Origin: Oscillospiraceae bacterium
Lineage (GTDB): Bacteria; Bacillota; Clostridia; Oscillospirales; Oscillospiraceae
Reading direction: 5' to 3'
Assembly: GCA_015067495.1 (NCBI GenBank)
Contig: SVMI01000008.1
Span: 1 to 64,000, forward strand
DNA length: 64,000 nt
Shown: piece by piece, positions 32,741 to 42,149 of the stretch
Layout of the letters: each line of letters opens with the position of its first letter
Position numbering within the stretch: position 1 is the stretch's first letter
The notes under the pieces: model-generated
Database searches by the model: none
Told to the model about the DNA's origin: nothing
Seen by the model: the letters and a program-made list of their open reading frames with translations, nothing else
Translations under genes and position numbers: made by a program

Positions 32741-33608
32741 ACTGTATCAAAAGCTTTAACTGACGCTGATGTGCGGCGTTCAGCTCCGTCAGTGGTGATC
32801 TGCCGGTGCCGCAATCCAGTCCAAGAGCCGTCATTGCGGCTTTTACGGGGATCGGATTGACCTCGCAGGAGAGAAACTCTGTCCAAGGGAGCAGCTTGAT
32901 TTGCAGGGCAGAGGCAGTATCGAAATCGCCATCCAATGCAGCATCAGCCATATAGGCTGTTTCCTCCGGGAATAGATTGGAAATGACTGAAATGACTCCT
33001 GCGGCTCCAATGGACATGAAGGGAACAGTCATTTCGTCATTTCCAGCCCAAACTTGGAACCGAGCAGGGCAGTATGCCTTGATCTTCATAATTTTCGCAG
33101 GATCATTGATTGCTTCCTTGACTCCGACAATGTTCGGGATCGCTGCCAGCCTCTGATAAACGGTCAGCGGAATATCCTGCCCGGTTCTCGAGGGTACGTT
33201 GTATAGAATGATCGGACAAGTGACCGCCTTCGCAATGGCGGCGTAGTGACTGACAAGCCCATCGGGTGTTGCCTTATTGTAATATGGACTGACGATCAAA
33301 AGAGCATCTGCGCCGGCATTTTCGGCTGCGACGCTCTTTTCGATTGCGTGGGCGGTGCTATTGCTGCCGCTGCCGGCGATGATCAGCATTTTACTGCCTG
33401 CGAACGCCTTGCAGTAACGGATCAATTCTGCTATTTCGTCATCGGTAAGTGTTGCGGATTCGCCTGTAGTACCTGCGATCACAACAGCTGAGATCCCGGC
33501 ATCGATTTGCCTCTGCAGCAGGATGTTTACCATTGGGTAATTGATCCTTCCGTTCAGAAACGGAGTGACCAGCGCGGTGCATACACCGGTAAATAACGGT
33601 TTTTCCAT
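32739..33608 (-). CDS. dapA: 4-hydroxy-tetrahydrodipicolinate synthase
   Basis: 289-aa Schiff-base aldolase TIM barrel condensing pyruvate with aspartate semialdehyde for lysine and diaminopimelate synthesis. GTTGESATL (near residue 45), LYNVPSRTG (near 135, Tyr and Arg) and VGVKEA (Lys of the Schiff base near 161) are the signature residues. ATG preceded by GGAGGGATGAAAC. A hairpin in the leader overlaps this Shine-Dalgarno. Monocistronic. Confidence 0.93.
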   Translation of the reverse strand: MEKPLFTGVCTALVTPFLNGRINYPMVNILLQRQIDAGISAVVIAGTTGESATLTDDEIAELIRYCKAFAGSKMLIIAGSGSNSTAHAIEKSVAAENAGADALLIVSPYYNKATPDGLVSHYAAIAKAVTCPIILYNVPSRTGQDIPLTVYQRLAAIPNIVGVKEAINDPAKIMKIKAYCPARFQVWAGNDEMTVPFMSIGAAGVISVISNLFPEETAYMADAALDGDFDTASALQIKLLPWTEFLSCEVNPIPVKAAMTALGLDCGTGRSPLTELNAAHQRQLKLLIQ

Positions 33609-33614
33609 GTTTCA

Positions 33615-33643
33615 TCCCTCCCACGCATTCTATGCGGGAGGGG
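33615..33643 (-). promoter_or_regulatory. Leader hairpin sequestering the dapA Shine-Dalgarno
   Basis: On the minus strand CCCTCCCGCAT pairs with ATGCGTGGGAGGG around a 3-nt loop (one bulge); the GGAGGG of the dapA ribosome-binding site is in the 3' arm. It could mask translation initiation. No known riboswitch is recognised. Confidence 0.55.
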
Positions 33644-33656
33644 AAACTTTTGCGTA

Positions 33657-33685
33657 TTGCAAAAATCTGGAAAGTAGGCTATACT
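33657..33685 (+). promoter_or_regulatory. queA promoter
   Basis: -35 TTGCAA (33657-33662), 17-nt spacer, -10 TATACT (33680-33685). Confidence 0.7.
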
Positions 33686-33716
33686 ATGTCCGTAATGAAA
33701 GAAATGAGGTCACTTT

Positions 33717-34739
33717 ATGAAAACCCATGATTTTTGGTATGAGCTTCCGGAGGAGCTGATCGCTCAGACCCCGCTGCAGCAGCGTGATTCCTCCCGCTTG
33801 CTGGCGTTGGATCGGAAGACCGGGACAACTGAACATAAGCATTTCTTTGACGTGATCGACTATTTGCAGCCGGGAGACTGCCTTGTGATGAACGATTCCC
33901 GTGTTCTGCCGGCACGTCTTTTGGGTCACAGACCTACCGGCGGCGCGGTGGAGGTTTTGCTGCTGCGTGATCTTGGTGATAAGAAGTGGGAATGTCTGTG
34001 CAAGCCCGGGCGCAAAATGCAGGTGGGCAGCGAGGTGATCTTTGGCGATGGCGAGCTGACCGCCACGGTAGCTGCCGTTCAGGAAGACGGAAATCGGGTT
34101 GTTGAGTTTCAATATGAGGGCATCTTTCTGGAAGTGCTGGAACGGTTAGGTAAAATGCCTCTGCCGCCTTATATCAAGGCGGAGCTTTCTGATCAGGAGC
34201 GCTACCAGACTGTCTATTCCCGGGAGGTGGGATCTGCCGCAGCTCCCACAGCAGGTTTGCATTTTACAACGGAGCTGCTGGATAAGATCCGCCAAAAGGG
34301 CATCAAAACTGCGTTTGTGACCCTTCACGTTGGCTTGGGAACCTTCCGTCCTGTCAAGGCAGAGGAGATCTCCGAGCATCATATGCACGCCGAGCTTTGC
34401 ATGATCAGCGAGGAAACCGCCCGGATCCTGAACGAAACCAAGACCTCCGGCGGTCGTATCATCTGTGTCGGCACGACCTCCTGCAGAACCCTTGAAAGCC
34501 TTGTCAATGAGGACGGAACATTTGAAGCCAAGTCCAAATGGACGGACATTTTTATATTTCCCGGTTATCAGTTTAAGGCGATGCAGGGACTGATCACGAA
34601 CTTCCATCTGCCTGAGAGTACGCTTGTGATGCTGGTGTCCGCCTTCGCCGGTCGTGAAAATGTCCTGAATGCTTACAACGAAGCTGTGCGGGAACGTTAC
34701 CGCTTTTTCAGCTTCGGCGATGCGATGATCATCTGCTGA
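33717..34739 (+). CDS. queA: S-adenosylmethionine:tRNA ribosyltransferase-isomerase
   Basis: 340 aa. Transfers and rearranges the ribosyl group of SAM onto preQ1 in tRNA, making epoxyqueuosine. [11 protein letters not shown] (near residue 7), [14 protein letters not shown] (near 58), [14 protein letters not shown] (near 168) and THVGLGTF-like [11 protein letters not shown] (near 200) are family hallmarks. Followed 4 bases later by a beta-helix gene and then tgt, the enzyme of the preceding queuosine step. Confidence 0.95.
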   Translation: MKTHDFWYELPEELIAQTPLQQRDSSRLLALDRKTGTTEHKHFFDVIDYLQPGDCLVMNDSRVLPARLLGHRPTGGAVEVLLLRDLGDKKWECLCKPGRKMQVGSEVIFGDGELTATVAAVQEDGNRVVEFQYEGIFLEVLERLGKMPLPPYIKAELSDQERYQTVYSREVGSAAAPTAGLHFTTELLDKIRQKGIKTAFVTLHVGLGTFRPVKAEEISEHHMHAELCMISEETARILNETKTSGGRIICVGTTSCRTLESLVNEDGTFEAKSKWTDIFIFPGYQFKAMQGLITNFHLPESTLVMLVSAFAGRENVLNAYNEAVRERYRFFSFGDAMIIC

Positions 34740-34743
34740 GCAT

Positions 34744-35679
34744 ATGAAGAAGGTCTGGATTTTCCTTGCGATCTTATTTTGCGCGGCATTGCTTATTTTC
34801 CTGCTTTCGGAACGGGATCACACCTATGTTGCATCCGATTACGGGGTTTTGCCGGGCAATAACGGAAGTGAAAACAGCAAAAATTTACAGGACCTGATCG
34901 ATCGTGTGTCAGTCAAGGGCGGTACGATCTTTATACCGCAAGGTGAGTATCTGTTCTGCCAAAACGGCACGCAGACCTACGGCGATCACTGCATCAAAAT
35001 GCGCTCAAATGTGTCGATCCTCGGAAGCGGCGACCAGACGATCCTGATGCCCGTCGGCGAGTCCCGGTACGGTCTTGATCTGTTTTATTTCAACGATTAT
35101 CTTGACCACGGGAAAGCGGACTATCTTGAAAACTGCCGTTTTCAGGATTTCGTGATCGATGCATCCGGCACATCCTGCGAAACCTACACATCTGCCGGCA
35201 AGGGCTTTATGTTTAACCTCTTCCGTAATTGCCATTGGCGAAATGTCACAGTGAAATTTACAGACGCAACCGGCTTTGGCGTGGACTGTCCCATCAACAG
35301 CACAATCGTGAATTGCACAGCCATAGGCTGTGGTAAAGCTGCGAACGAAGATGCCACCGGCGCATCAGGCTTTGGGATCGGTTACGGATTTACCGAAGGG
35401 GAGAGCATCGAGATCCGTGATTGCATCGCCCGCGATAACAGGATCTTCGGCTTCTTTTTTGAGCATCAAGGCAGGTTTGATCCGCAGCGATATGCCCTTG
35501 ATAATCAGGGCGATTTTTTGGTAACTGCCTGCGAAGCGGATAATAACCTGTATAATTTTGGCGGCATTTCCGCCTGCAATCTAATATATCGTGAATGCAG
35601 CTCGGGTACGTTTCGCGCGCGGGAGTTCTTCTTTGAGGATTGCGTAAATTGTGAATATAACGGGGTTCGGCTGCCGTAA
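34744..35679 (+). CDS. Signal-anchored parallel beta-helix protein, unknown
   Basis: 311 aa. An N-terminal signal anchor (residues 3-22, VWIFLAILFCAALLIFLL) is followed by a pectate-lyase-like right-handed beta-helix: DLIDRVSVKGGTIFIPQGEY at residue 52, then repeated coils (NCRFQDFVIDASG, NCHWRNVTVKF, NSTIVNCTAIGCG, IEIRDCIARDN). Likely exported or membrane-anchored. No catalytic residues of a known polysaccharide lyase family are clear. It sits between queA and tgt, which have no known need of it, so its presence is probably an insertion into a conserved operon. Confidence 0.72.
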   Translation: MKKVWIFLAILFCAALLIFLLSERDHTYVASDYGVLPGNNGSENSKNLQDLIDRVSVKGGTIFIPQGEYLFCQNGTQTYGDHCIKMRSNVSILGSGDQTILMPVGESRYGLDLFYFNDYLDHGKADYLENCRFQDFVIDASGTSCETYTSAGKGFMFNLFRNCHWRNVTVKFTDATGFGVDCPINSTIVNCTAIGCGKAANEDATGASGFGIGYGFTEGESIEIRDCIARDNRIFGFFFEHQGRFDPQRYALDNQGDFLVTACEADNNLYNFGGISACNLIYRECSSGTFRAREFFFEDCVNCEYNGVRLP

Positions 35680-35691
35680 CGGAGGTAATCT

Positions 35692-36822
35692 ATGTTTGAA
35701 CTGAAGAAAACAGAAGGCAAGGCGCGCCGGGGTGAATTTACCTGCGCCCACGGTACTGTCCAAACGCCGGTCTTTATGAATGTGGGTACGCAAGGTGCGA
35801 TCAAAGGCGCGCTCAGCGCGGAAGACCTGAAGAACATCGGCTGTCAGGTGGAGCTTTCCAATACCTATCATTTGCATCTGCGTCCAACCGATAAAGTGGT
35901 TCGCGAGATGGGCGGTCTGCATAAGTTTATGACGTGGGACGGACCGATCCTGACGGATTCCGGCGGATTTCAGGTGTTTAGCCTGTCCTCTCTTCGCAAG
36001 ATCAAGGAGGAGGGCGTCTATTTCTCCTCTCATATTGACGGACACAAGATCTTTATGGGTCCTGAGGAGAGTATGCAGATCCAGTCCAATCTGGGCAGCG
36101 ACATCTGCATGGCTTTTGACGAGTGTATCGAGAATCCCGCGCCCCGGGATTACGTGCTGCAGAGCGTTGACCGCACCTACCGCTGGCTTGTCCGATGCAA
36201 AAATGAAAATGCGCGTCTGAACGCACTGCCCGACACCGTTAACAGAGATCAGATGCTTTGGGGCATCAATCAGGGCGGTACGTATGCGGACATCCGCATC
36301 GATCATATGAAGCGCATTGCGGATCTGGATCTGCCCGGCTACGCCATCGGCGGTCTGGCTGTTGGTGAAACGGCACAGGAGATGTATGACATCATCGAGG
36401 CAGTCGAGCCTCATATGCCCGTCAACAAGACCCGCTATCTCATGGGTGTCGGCACACCCAGTAACATCATTGAGGCAGTTGCCCGGGGTGTTGACTTCTT
36501 TGACTGTGTTATGCCTGCACGGAATGCCCGCCACGCGCGGCTTTTCACATGGGACGGCGCGATCAACCTGAGAAATCAGAAGTACATGCTGGACGAAAAT
36601 CCCATCGACCCCAAGTGCGACTGTCCCGTATGCCGCCGTTATTCCCGGGCATACATCCGTCATCTGTTTGTTGCAGAGGAGATGCTTGCAATGCGTCTTT
36701 CCGTCATGCACAATCTGTATTTCTACAATAAGCTGATGGAAAAGATCAGAGATGCTCTCGATCATGGCACTTTTGAGGATTTCCGTCGTGAATATTCTGT
36801 TAAATTGAGCCAGAGAATCTAA
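35692..36822 (+). CDS. tgt: tRNA-guanine transglycosylase
   Basis: 376 aa. Exchanges guanine-34 of tRNA for preQ1. SNTYHLHLRP (near residue 57), ILTDSGGFQVFSL (near 87, catalytic Asp), GGLAVGE (near 218), DCVMPARNARHARLFT (near 268, catalytic Asp) and the zinc site CDCPVCRRYSRAYIRHLF (Cys-x-Cys-x2-Cys...His near 308) are visible. Twelve bases after the beta-helix gene. Confidence 0.96.
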   Translation: MFELKKTEGKARRGEFTCAHGTVQTPVFMNVGTQGAIKGALSAEDLKNIGCQVELSNTYHLHLRPTDKVVREMGGLHKFMTWDGPILTDSGGFQVFSLSSLRKIKEEGVYFSSHIDGHKIFMGPEESMQIQSNLGSDICMAFDECIENPAPRDYVLQSVDRTYRWLVRCKNENARLNALPDTVNRDQMLWGINQGGTYADIRIDHMKRIADLDLPGYAIGGLAVGETAQEMYDIIEAVEPHMPVNKTRYLMGVGTPSNIIEAVARGVDFFDCVMPARNARHARLFTWDGAINLRNQKYMLDENPIDPKCDCPVCRRYSRAYIRHLFVAEEMLAMRLSVMHNLYFYNKLMEKIRDALDHGTFEDFRREYSVKLSQRI

Positions 36823-36829
36823 ATTCTGC

Positions 36830-36857
36830 TTGCTTTTTTGCACAACAATGTTATAAT
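36830..36857 (+). promoter_or_regulatory. yajC promoter
   Basis: -35 TTGCTT (36830-36835), 16-nt spacer, -10 TATAAT (36852-36857). Confidence 0.65.
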
Positions 36858-36890
36858 AATCAAGATTATTAAACCAAAGGAGTTTTCAAT

Positions 36891-37280
36891 ATGCTGCATT
36901 TTTTAACTGAAGGTACCACTCCGGCTCCCGGCTTGGACATTATGACAATCCTTATGATCGTCGGTATGATCGCTATTTTTTACTTTATGGTCATTCGCCC
37001 TGAGAACAAGCGTAAGAAGGAAGCGGAGCAGCTTCGCTCCAGCATGAAGGTCGGCGATGAGATCACCACCATCGGCGGCATCCACGGTAAGGTCGTCAGC
37101 GTGAAGGACGACAAGTTTGTCATCGAGACAGGTGCCGATCAGGTTCGTATTGAGTTCGCAAAGTGGGCACTTTCCAGCAACGATACGGCTGCCGCCGCTG
37201 CGCAGGAGGAAGCCAAGAAGCGGCAGGAAGCCCGCGCCAAGGAAAAGGCTGCCAAGAAGGCAAAGAAGGAAGAAAAGTAA
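36891..37280 (+). CDS. yajC: Preprotein translocase subunit YajC
   Basis: 129 aa. One N-terminal transmembrane helix (about residues 16-35, MTILMIVGMIAIFYFMVIRP) followed by PENKRKKEAEQLRSSMKVGDEITTIGGIHGKV, the conserved YajC core, and a Lys/Ala-rich C-terminal tail. Accessory to the Sec translocon with SecDF; secDF is not in the window. Occupies its usual place after tgt, with AAAGGAG before the ATG. The long charged tail is unusual but common in clostridia. Confidence 0.92.
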   Translation: MLHFLTEGTTPAPGLDIMTILMIVGMIAIFYFMVIRPENKRKKEAEQLRSSMKVGDEITTIGGIHGKVVSVKDDKFVIETGADQVRIEFAKWALSSNDTAAAAAQEEAKKRQEARAKEKAAKKAKKEEK

Positions 37281-37291
37281 ATTTATAAATG

Positions 37292-37325
37292 AAATGGTCT
37301 GTTGCCTCGCAACAGACCATTTTCT
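37292..37325. terminator. Bidirectional terminator, yajC / glycosyltransferase
   Basis: AAATGGTCTGTTGC / GCAACAGACCATTT hairpin with T-run; ends at the stop of the convergent gene. Confidence 0.85.
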
Positions 37326-38266
37326 TATTCACTTTTCTCGTAAGTGAGAACTTCCTTTGCAAGATAGACCGGGCGCTGCTTACTCTGCTCAAAGATCCTT
37401 CCCACATATTCGCCGATGATGCCGATGCACAGCAGCTGCATACCGCCAAGGAAGAGGATCAGCACGATCTGTGTTGCGTAGCCGGGAATGTCAATGCCGA
37501 CACACAGCTTCTGAATGACCACGACAAGCAGGTAGATCAGCGCAGCAATGGCGGTCATCGAACCGAGATAGGTTGCGATGCGCAGAGGTTTGGTAGAGAA
37601 GCCGATGATGCCGTCGATCGCGTAGTTAAAGAGCTTGCGGAAGCTCCATTTTGTCGTACCGGCGACCCGCTCGCAGGCGGTATAGGGGATGAAGTGGGTC
37701 TGGTAACCGACCCATGCAAAAATACCCTTGCTGAAGCGGTGATATTCTCCGAGCTGCAGGATGCTTTCAGCAACACTTCTGCGGAAGGTGCGGAAATCGC
37801 TGGCATCGTTGTGAAGTGTCACATCGGAAAGGCGGTTGATGACGGAATAAAATGCCTTCTTGAAGAATGAGAGGAGCTTACTCTCGCCGCGTCTGTCCTG
37901 ATAAGCTGCGACCATATCGTAATCGGGATTTTCCTCAAGATACGCAACCATATCCCGCACGATCTCAGGGCGTTGCTGCAGATCCGCATCGATCAGAGAG
38001 ATATATTCGCCATCGGCATGGCTCAGACCGGCATAAAGTCCGGCTTCTTTGCCGAAATTGCGGGAGAAGGAGATCACCTTCACAGGGCAGACCTGCGCGG
38101 CGTGCAGCTTTTTCAGATTGTGCAGTGTGGCATCCCGGCTGCCATCGTCAATAAATACGATTTCATAATCATATCCGCAACCTTCAAAGGCGGTGACCAC
38201 CGCGTCGTGAAAGTTTTTGACGTTTTCTGCCTCATTATAGCAAGGAACAACAAGGGAAAGCTTCAT
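37325..38266 (-). CDS. Family 2 glycosyltransferase (DPM1/GtrB-like)
   Basis: 313 aa. GT-A fold (residues 1-210) with LVVPCYNEAENV (residues 5-16), FIDDGSRDAT (near 40), SLIDADLQQRPE (near 92, the D-x-D-like metal motif) and RRSVAESILQLGEYHRFSKG. Two transmembrane helices near residues 232-255 and 265-290 anchor it. Transfers a sugar from a nucleotide or lipid donor to undecaprenyl phosphate or a cell-wall polymer. Monocistronic, with a GAGCGCTGAAT ribosome-binding region. Confidence 0.87.
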   Translation of the reverse strand: MKLSLVVPCYNEAENVKNFHDAVVTAFEGCGYDYEIVFIDDGSRDATLHNLKKLHAAQVCPVKVISFSRNFGKEAGLYAGLSHADGEYISLIDADLQQRPEIVRDMVAYLEENPDYDMVAAYQDRRGESKLLSFFKKAFYSVINRLSDVTLHNDASDFRTFRRSVAESILQLGEYHRFSKGIFAWVGYQTHFIPYTACERVAGTTKWSFRKLFNYAIDGIIGFSTKPLRIATYLGSMTAIAALIYLLVVVIQKLCVGIDIPGYATQIVLILFLGGMQLLCIGIIGEYVGRIFEQSKQRPVYLAKEVLTYEKSE

Positions 38267-38350
38267 ATTCAGCGCTCCTATCGGATTTTGTTTGCGTTTT
38301 TATCATTATACAATAGCCTTTTGATAAATGCAACAAGTATGATTTTATTA

Positions 38351-38379
38351 TTGACATATTCAGGCAAATATGGTACATT
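38351..38379 (+). promoter_or_regulatory. Promoter of the valine T-box transcript
   Basis: -35 TTGACA (38351-38356), 17-nt spacer, -10 TACATT (38374-38379). Confidence 0.7.
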
Positions 38380-38384
38380 TATCG

Positions 38385-38621
38385 TCGGTAAAAGTTTTGA
38401 TGAAGAGGTTTCCGGCAGTTTCTTTTCAGAGAGCGGGCGGTTGGTGCAAGTCCGTATGCAGCCCCGGAATGGTCGCTTCGGAGCTTGCTTCCTGAACGCA
38501 GTAGGGAAGTGCGGGTCTGCCCGTTACAGCAGCAAGAGTGTCCGTTCTTTACGGAAATTCAGGTGGTACCGCGGAAATGTAGATTTTCGTCCTGAGTCAG
38601 TTGACTCGGGACGTTTCTTTT
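38385..38621 (+). promoter_or_regulatory. Valine-specific T-box leader
   Basis: Stem I has CAGAGAG and GGTTGGTG motifs near 38428-38450; specifier GTC (Val) is at 38472-38474 within GAATGGTCGCTTCGGAGC. The T-box motif AGGTGGTACCGCG is 38561-38573, and the terminator CGTCCTGAGTC / GACTCGGGACG with T-run follows at 38588-38621. Uncharged tRNA-Val allows transcription of valS. Confidence 0.92.
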
Positions 38622-38637
38622 TTGAAAGGAGATCATT

Positions 38638-41277
38638 ATGGCAAGAGAATTACCGAAGGTCTATGAGCCTCAGCAGGTAGAAAATGAAATTTACTCCATG
38701 TGGGAGGAGAAGGGGTATTTCCGTCCCCGGAACAAGGAGGGCGCAAAGCCCTTTACCATCGTGATGCCGCCCCCGAATGTCACGGGTCAGCTGCATATGG
38801 GTCACGCTATGGACGCAACATTGCAGGATACCATTATCCGTTTCAAGAGAATGCAGGGCTACGATGCACTGTGGGTTCCCGGTGTTGACCACGCGGGTAT
38901 CGCAACACAGATCAAGGTGGAAGAGGAGCTTCGCAAGGAAGGTCTGACCCGTTACGATCTGGGTCGTGAGCTGTTTTTGGAGCGTGTTTGGGATTGGAAG
39001 CATAAGTACGGCAACCGCATCGTCCAGCAGCAGAAGAAGCTGGGTGCATCCTGCGATTGGGATCGCGCCAGATTTACCATGGATGAGGGTTGCTCCAAAG
39101 CTGTTCGCGAGGTGTTTGTTTCACTCTATGAAAAGGGTCTGATCTATAAGGGCAGCCGTATCATCAACTGGTGTCCCCATTGTGTTACAGCCCTTTCCGA
39201 TGCCGAGGTCGAGTATGTGGACAAGCCCGGTCATCTGTGGCACATCCGATATCCTCTGGCTGACGGCAGCGGTGAGGTCGTCATCGCCACCACCCGTCCT
39301 GAGACCATGCTGGGCGATACCGGCGTCTGCGTCAATCCCAATGATGCGCGTTATACTTCCATTGTCGGCAAGAAGGTCATTCTGCCTCTTGTTAATAAAG
39401 AGATTCCCGTTGTTGCCGATGATTATGCAGAGATGGAGTTCGGCACCGGCTGTGTCAAGATGACTCCTGCCCACGACCCCAACGACTTTGAGGTTGGTCT
39501 GCGCCACAATCTGGAGATCATCCGCGTTCTGGACGATAACGGTGTCGTCAACGAGCTGGGCGGCAAGTACGAGGGTATGGATCGCTATGAAGCCAGAAAG
39601 GCGATCATTGCCGATCTGGAAGCCGGCGGCTACCTCGTCAAGATCGACGATCACAGCCACAACGTGGGTACCTGCTATCGCTGCCATAATGATGTTGAGC
39701 CGATCATTTCCGCACAGTGGTTTGTGAAGATGAAGCCCTTGGCTGAGGAAGCCATTCGTGTGGTCAAGGAAGGCGAGACCCGGTTTGTGCCGGATCGTTT
39801 CTCCAAGACCTATCTGAACTGGATGGAAAATGTCCGTGACTGGTGCATTTCCCGTCAGCTGTGGTGGGGTCATCAGATTCCCGCATGGACCTGTGCAGAT
39901 TGCGGTCACATCACCGTTTCCCGTGAGGATGCCTGCAAGTGCGAAAAGTGCGGCAGCACCAACATCGAGCGGGATCCCGATGTGCTGGATACATGGTTCA
40001 GCTCGGCTTTGTGGCCCTTTGAGGTATTTGGCTGGCCTGAAAAGACGCCTGAATTGGCAAAATTCTATCCCACCAGCGTGCTGGTCACCGGCTATGACAT
40101 TATCTTCTTCTGGGTTGCCAGAATGATTTTCTCCGGCTGTGAGCATACCGGCAAAACTCCCTTTGACACCGTTCTCATTCACGGCCTTGTCCGTGACAAT
40201 CAGGGCAGAAAGATGTCCAAGTCCCTTGGAAACGGCATCGACCCTCTGGAAATGATCGAAAAGTACGGCTGTGATGCGCTGCGTATGAACATGGTTACCG
40301 GCAACTCTCCCGGAAACGACATGCGTTTCTACGTGGAGCGCTGTGAGGCAATGCGTAACTTTGCCAACAAGCTGTGGAACGCATCCCGTTACGTCATGAT
40401 GAATCTTGCTGAGGACGCCGTAAATCAGCTGCCCGATGCCAAGAACCTTGAGATCGCGGATAAGTGGGTGCTGTCCAAGCTGAACACTCTGATTGCGGAA
40501 GTGACAGATAATCTCGAGAAGTATGAGCTGGGTGTTGCCGTTCAGAAGATCTATGACTTCATTTGGGACACCTACTGCGACTGGTATATCGAGCTGACCA
40601 AGGCTCGTCTGTACTCCGAGGATGCTGTCCGCAAGCAGACCGCCATCGGCGTGCTGGTCTATGTTCTGGATCAGACGCTGCGCCTGCTGCATCCCTTTAT
40701 GCCCTTTATCACCGAGGAGATCTGGCAGAGCCTGCCCCATGAGGGCGAAGCGCTGATCATTGCCGATTGGCCCGTTTACTCTGCTGACCTTGCGTTCAAG
40801 ACTGAGGAAGCCAGCATGGAGTCCGTGATGGACGCCATTCGCTCCATCCGCAACCGCCGCTCGGAAATGAACGTGCCGCCGTCCAAGAAGGCAGAGCTTT
40901 ATATCCTTGCAAACGATCCCGCGATTTTTGCGGAGGGTGAGGGCTTTATGCAGCGCCTTGCCTATGCTGACAAGGTCACGCTGCTGGATAAAGAACCTGA
41001 AAATCTCGACGGTATGGTCACCTGCACCACCAGTGATGCCAAGATCTACATTCCCATGGGTCAGCTGGTGGATGTCGCCAAGGAGCTGGAGCGTATCGCC
41101 AAGGAGCTGGAGAAGAACCGTAAGTTCCTCGCATCCCTTGAAAGCAAGCTCTCCAATGAAGGCTTTGTTTCCCGCGCGCCGGAGGCTGTCGTCGCCGCAG
41201 AGCGCGAGAAGGCACAAAAGACACGTGATCTGATCGCCCAGCTGGAGCAGAGCGAAGCAGCCATGAAGAAGCTGTAA
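38638..41277 (+). CDS. valS: Valine--tRNA ligase
   Basis: 879-aa class Ia synthetase. [15 protein letters not shown] (near residues 43-57) is HIGH; the editing domain lies about 180-340 ([17 protein letters not shown] [13 protein letters not shown] near 218); KMSKSLGN near 525 is KMSKS; the C-terminal coiled-coil arm ends after residue 800 ([16 protein letters not shown]). Length is typical of bacterial ValRS (about 880). Starts after GGAGATCATT downstream of the Val T-box. Confidence 0.96.
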   Translation: MARELPKVYEPQQVENEIYSMWEEKGYFRPRNKEGAKPFTIVMPPPNVTGQLHMGHAMDATLQDTIIRFKRMQGYDALWVPGVDHAGIATQIKVEEELRKEGLTRYDLGRELFLERVWDWKHKYGNRIVQQQKKLGASCDWDRARFTMDEGCSKAVREVFVSLYEKGLIYKGSRIINWCPHCVTALSDAEVEYVDKPGHLWHIRYPLADGSGEVVIATTRPETMLGDTGVCVNPNDARYTSIVGKKVILPLVNKEIPVVADDYAEMEFGTGCVKMTPAHDPNDFEVGLRHNLEIIRVLDDNGVVNELGGKYEGMDRYEARKAIIADLEAGGYLVKIDDHSHNVGTCYRCHNDVEPIISAQWFVKMKPLAEEAIRVVKEGETRFVPDRFSKTYLNWMENVRDWCISRQLWWGHQIPAWTCADCGHITVSREDACKCEKCGSTNIERDPDVLDTWFSSALWPFEVFGWPEKTPELAKFYPTSVLVTGYDIIFFWVARMIFSGCEHTGKTPFDTVLIHGLVRDNQGRKMSKSLGNGIDPLEMIEKYGCDALRMNMVTGNSPGNDMRFYVERCEAMRNFANKLWNASRYVMMNLAEDAVNQLPDAKNLEIADKWVLSKLNTLIAEVTDNLEKYELGVAVQKIYDFIWDTYCDWYIELTKARLYSEDAVRKQTAIGVLVYVLDQTLRLLHPFMPFITEEIWQSLPHEGEALIIADWPVYSADLAFKTEEASMESVMDAIRSIRNRRSEMNVPPSKKAELYILANDPAIFAEGEGFMQRLAYADKVTLLDKEPENLDGMVTCTTSDAKIYIPMGQLVDVAKELERIAKELEKNRKFLASLESKLSNEGFVSRAPEAVVAAEREKAQKTRDLIAQLEQSEAAMKKL

Positions 41278-41289
41278 TATTCCAATTTT

Positions 41290-41326
41290 ACTCTCCCGTG
41301 CAGTTTGCATGGGAGAGTATTTTTTT
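41290..41326 (+). terminator. valS terminator
   Basis: ACTCTCCCGTGCA-GTT-TGCATGGGAGAGT followed by ATTTTTTT. Confidence 0.9.
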
Positions 41327-41403
41327 ATCGGGCGAAATCCGACTGCAAAGAACATAAATGCTTCTTTATACTGAAGTGGCAATCTTAACAAGGGGGAAGG
41401 AAA

Positions 41404-41721
41404 ATGCAATTTACCAGTTATCTGGAAAACGGACGATTAACAGTCGCTCTCAATGGCGAGATCGATCATCATCGCGCCAAGCATTATATCAAGGCGATTG
41501 CCGGGAAGATCGAGGCATACACACCTGAGGTCTGCATCCTTAATTTTGAGGATGTCACGTTTATTGATTCTTCCGGCATTGCAGTTGTTATCAATGCGCT
41601 TCGTGCAATGACACAAATTGAAGGAAGACTTATGCTGACAGGTATGAGTGAACAGCCGATGCGTGTCTTCCGCGCGTCGGGCATTGACAAATTGGTAGAT
41701 ATTAAGGAGGCAGTATCATGA
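41404..41721 (+). CDS. spoIIAA: Anti-sigma F factor antagonist SpoIIAA
   Basis: 105-aa STAS-domain protein, substrate of the SpoIIAB kinase. FEDVTFIDSSGIAVVINALR (near residues 47-66) contains the phosphorylatable Ser in DSSG. It removes SpoIIAB from sigma F once dephosphorylated, starting forespore transcription. First gene of spoIIA; AAGGGGGAAGG precedes it. No clear sigma-H promoter was seen: an AAAGAACAT box near 41350 and a TATACT at about 41372 are the only hints. Confidence 0.95.
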   Translation: MQFTSYLENGRLTVALNGEIDHHRAKHYIKAIAGKIEAYTPEVCILNFEDVTFIDSSGIAVVINALRAMTQIEGRLMLTGMSEQPMRVFRASGIDKLVDIKEAVS

Positions 41722-42149
41722 AGTTTGAAAATTATATGATTCTCGAGTTTCCCAGCCGTTCCAGCAACGAGGCATTTGCCCGATCTGCCGTTGCATGCTT
41801 TGCGGCACAAATGGATCCGACGTTGGAAGAACTGGGTGACATCAAAACCGCTGTTTCCGAAGCGGTTACAAATTGCATCGTTCACGCCTATCCGAATAGG
41901 ATCGGACAGATCATGCTGCGCTGCAGGATCCTGAAAGACAACGTTTTTGACATTGTGGTCAAGGATAAGGGGATCGGCATTTCCGATATTGAGCAGGCAA
42001 GACGTCCCATGTACACTACCGGCGGCAACGATCGCAGCGGCATGGGCTTTACCATCATGGAAAGCTTCATGACGTCCTTTGAGGTGACTTCCATGCCCGG
42101 GAAAGGAACAACGGTACATATGAGACGTCGCATTCAAAAACGCCAATGA
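41718..42149 (+). CDS. spoIIAB: Anti-sigma F factor SpoIIAB (serine kinase)
   Basis: 143-aa GHKL ATPase. SEAVTNCIVHAYP (near residue 47, N-box Asn and nearby Glu), DKGIGISDIE (near 80, G1 box) and GNDRSGMGFTIMESFM (near 103, lid and G2). Binds sigma F and phosphorylates SpoIIAA. Starts overlapping the spoIIAA stop (ATGA) after AAGGAGG. Confidence 0.95.
   Translation: MKFENYMILEFPSRSSNEAFARSAVACFAAQMDPTLEELGDIKTAVSEAVTNCIVHAYPNRIGQIMLRCRILKDNVFDIVVKDKGIGISDIEQARRPMYTTGGNDRSGMGFTIMESFMTSFEVTSMPGKGTTVHMRRRIQKRQ

Noticed and set aside
39121..41409. 762-codon open frame on the minus strand opposite valS
   Set aside because: It mirrors the codon bias of valS, has no ribosome-binding site and no recognisable domain.
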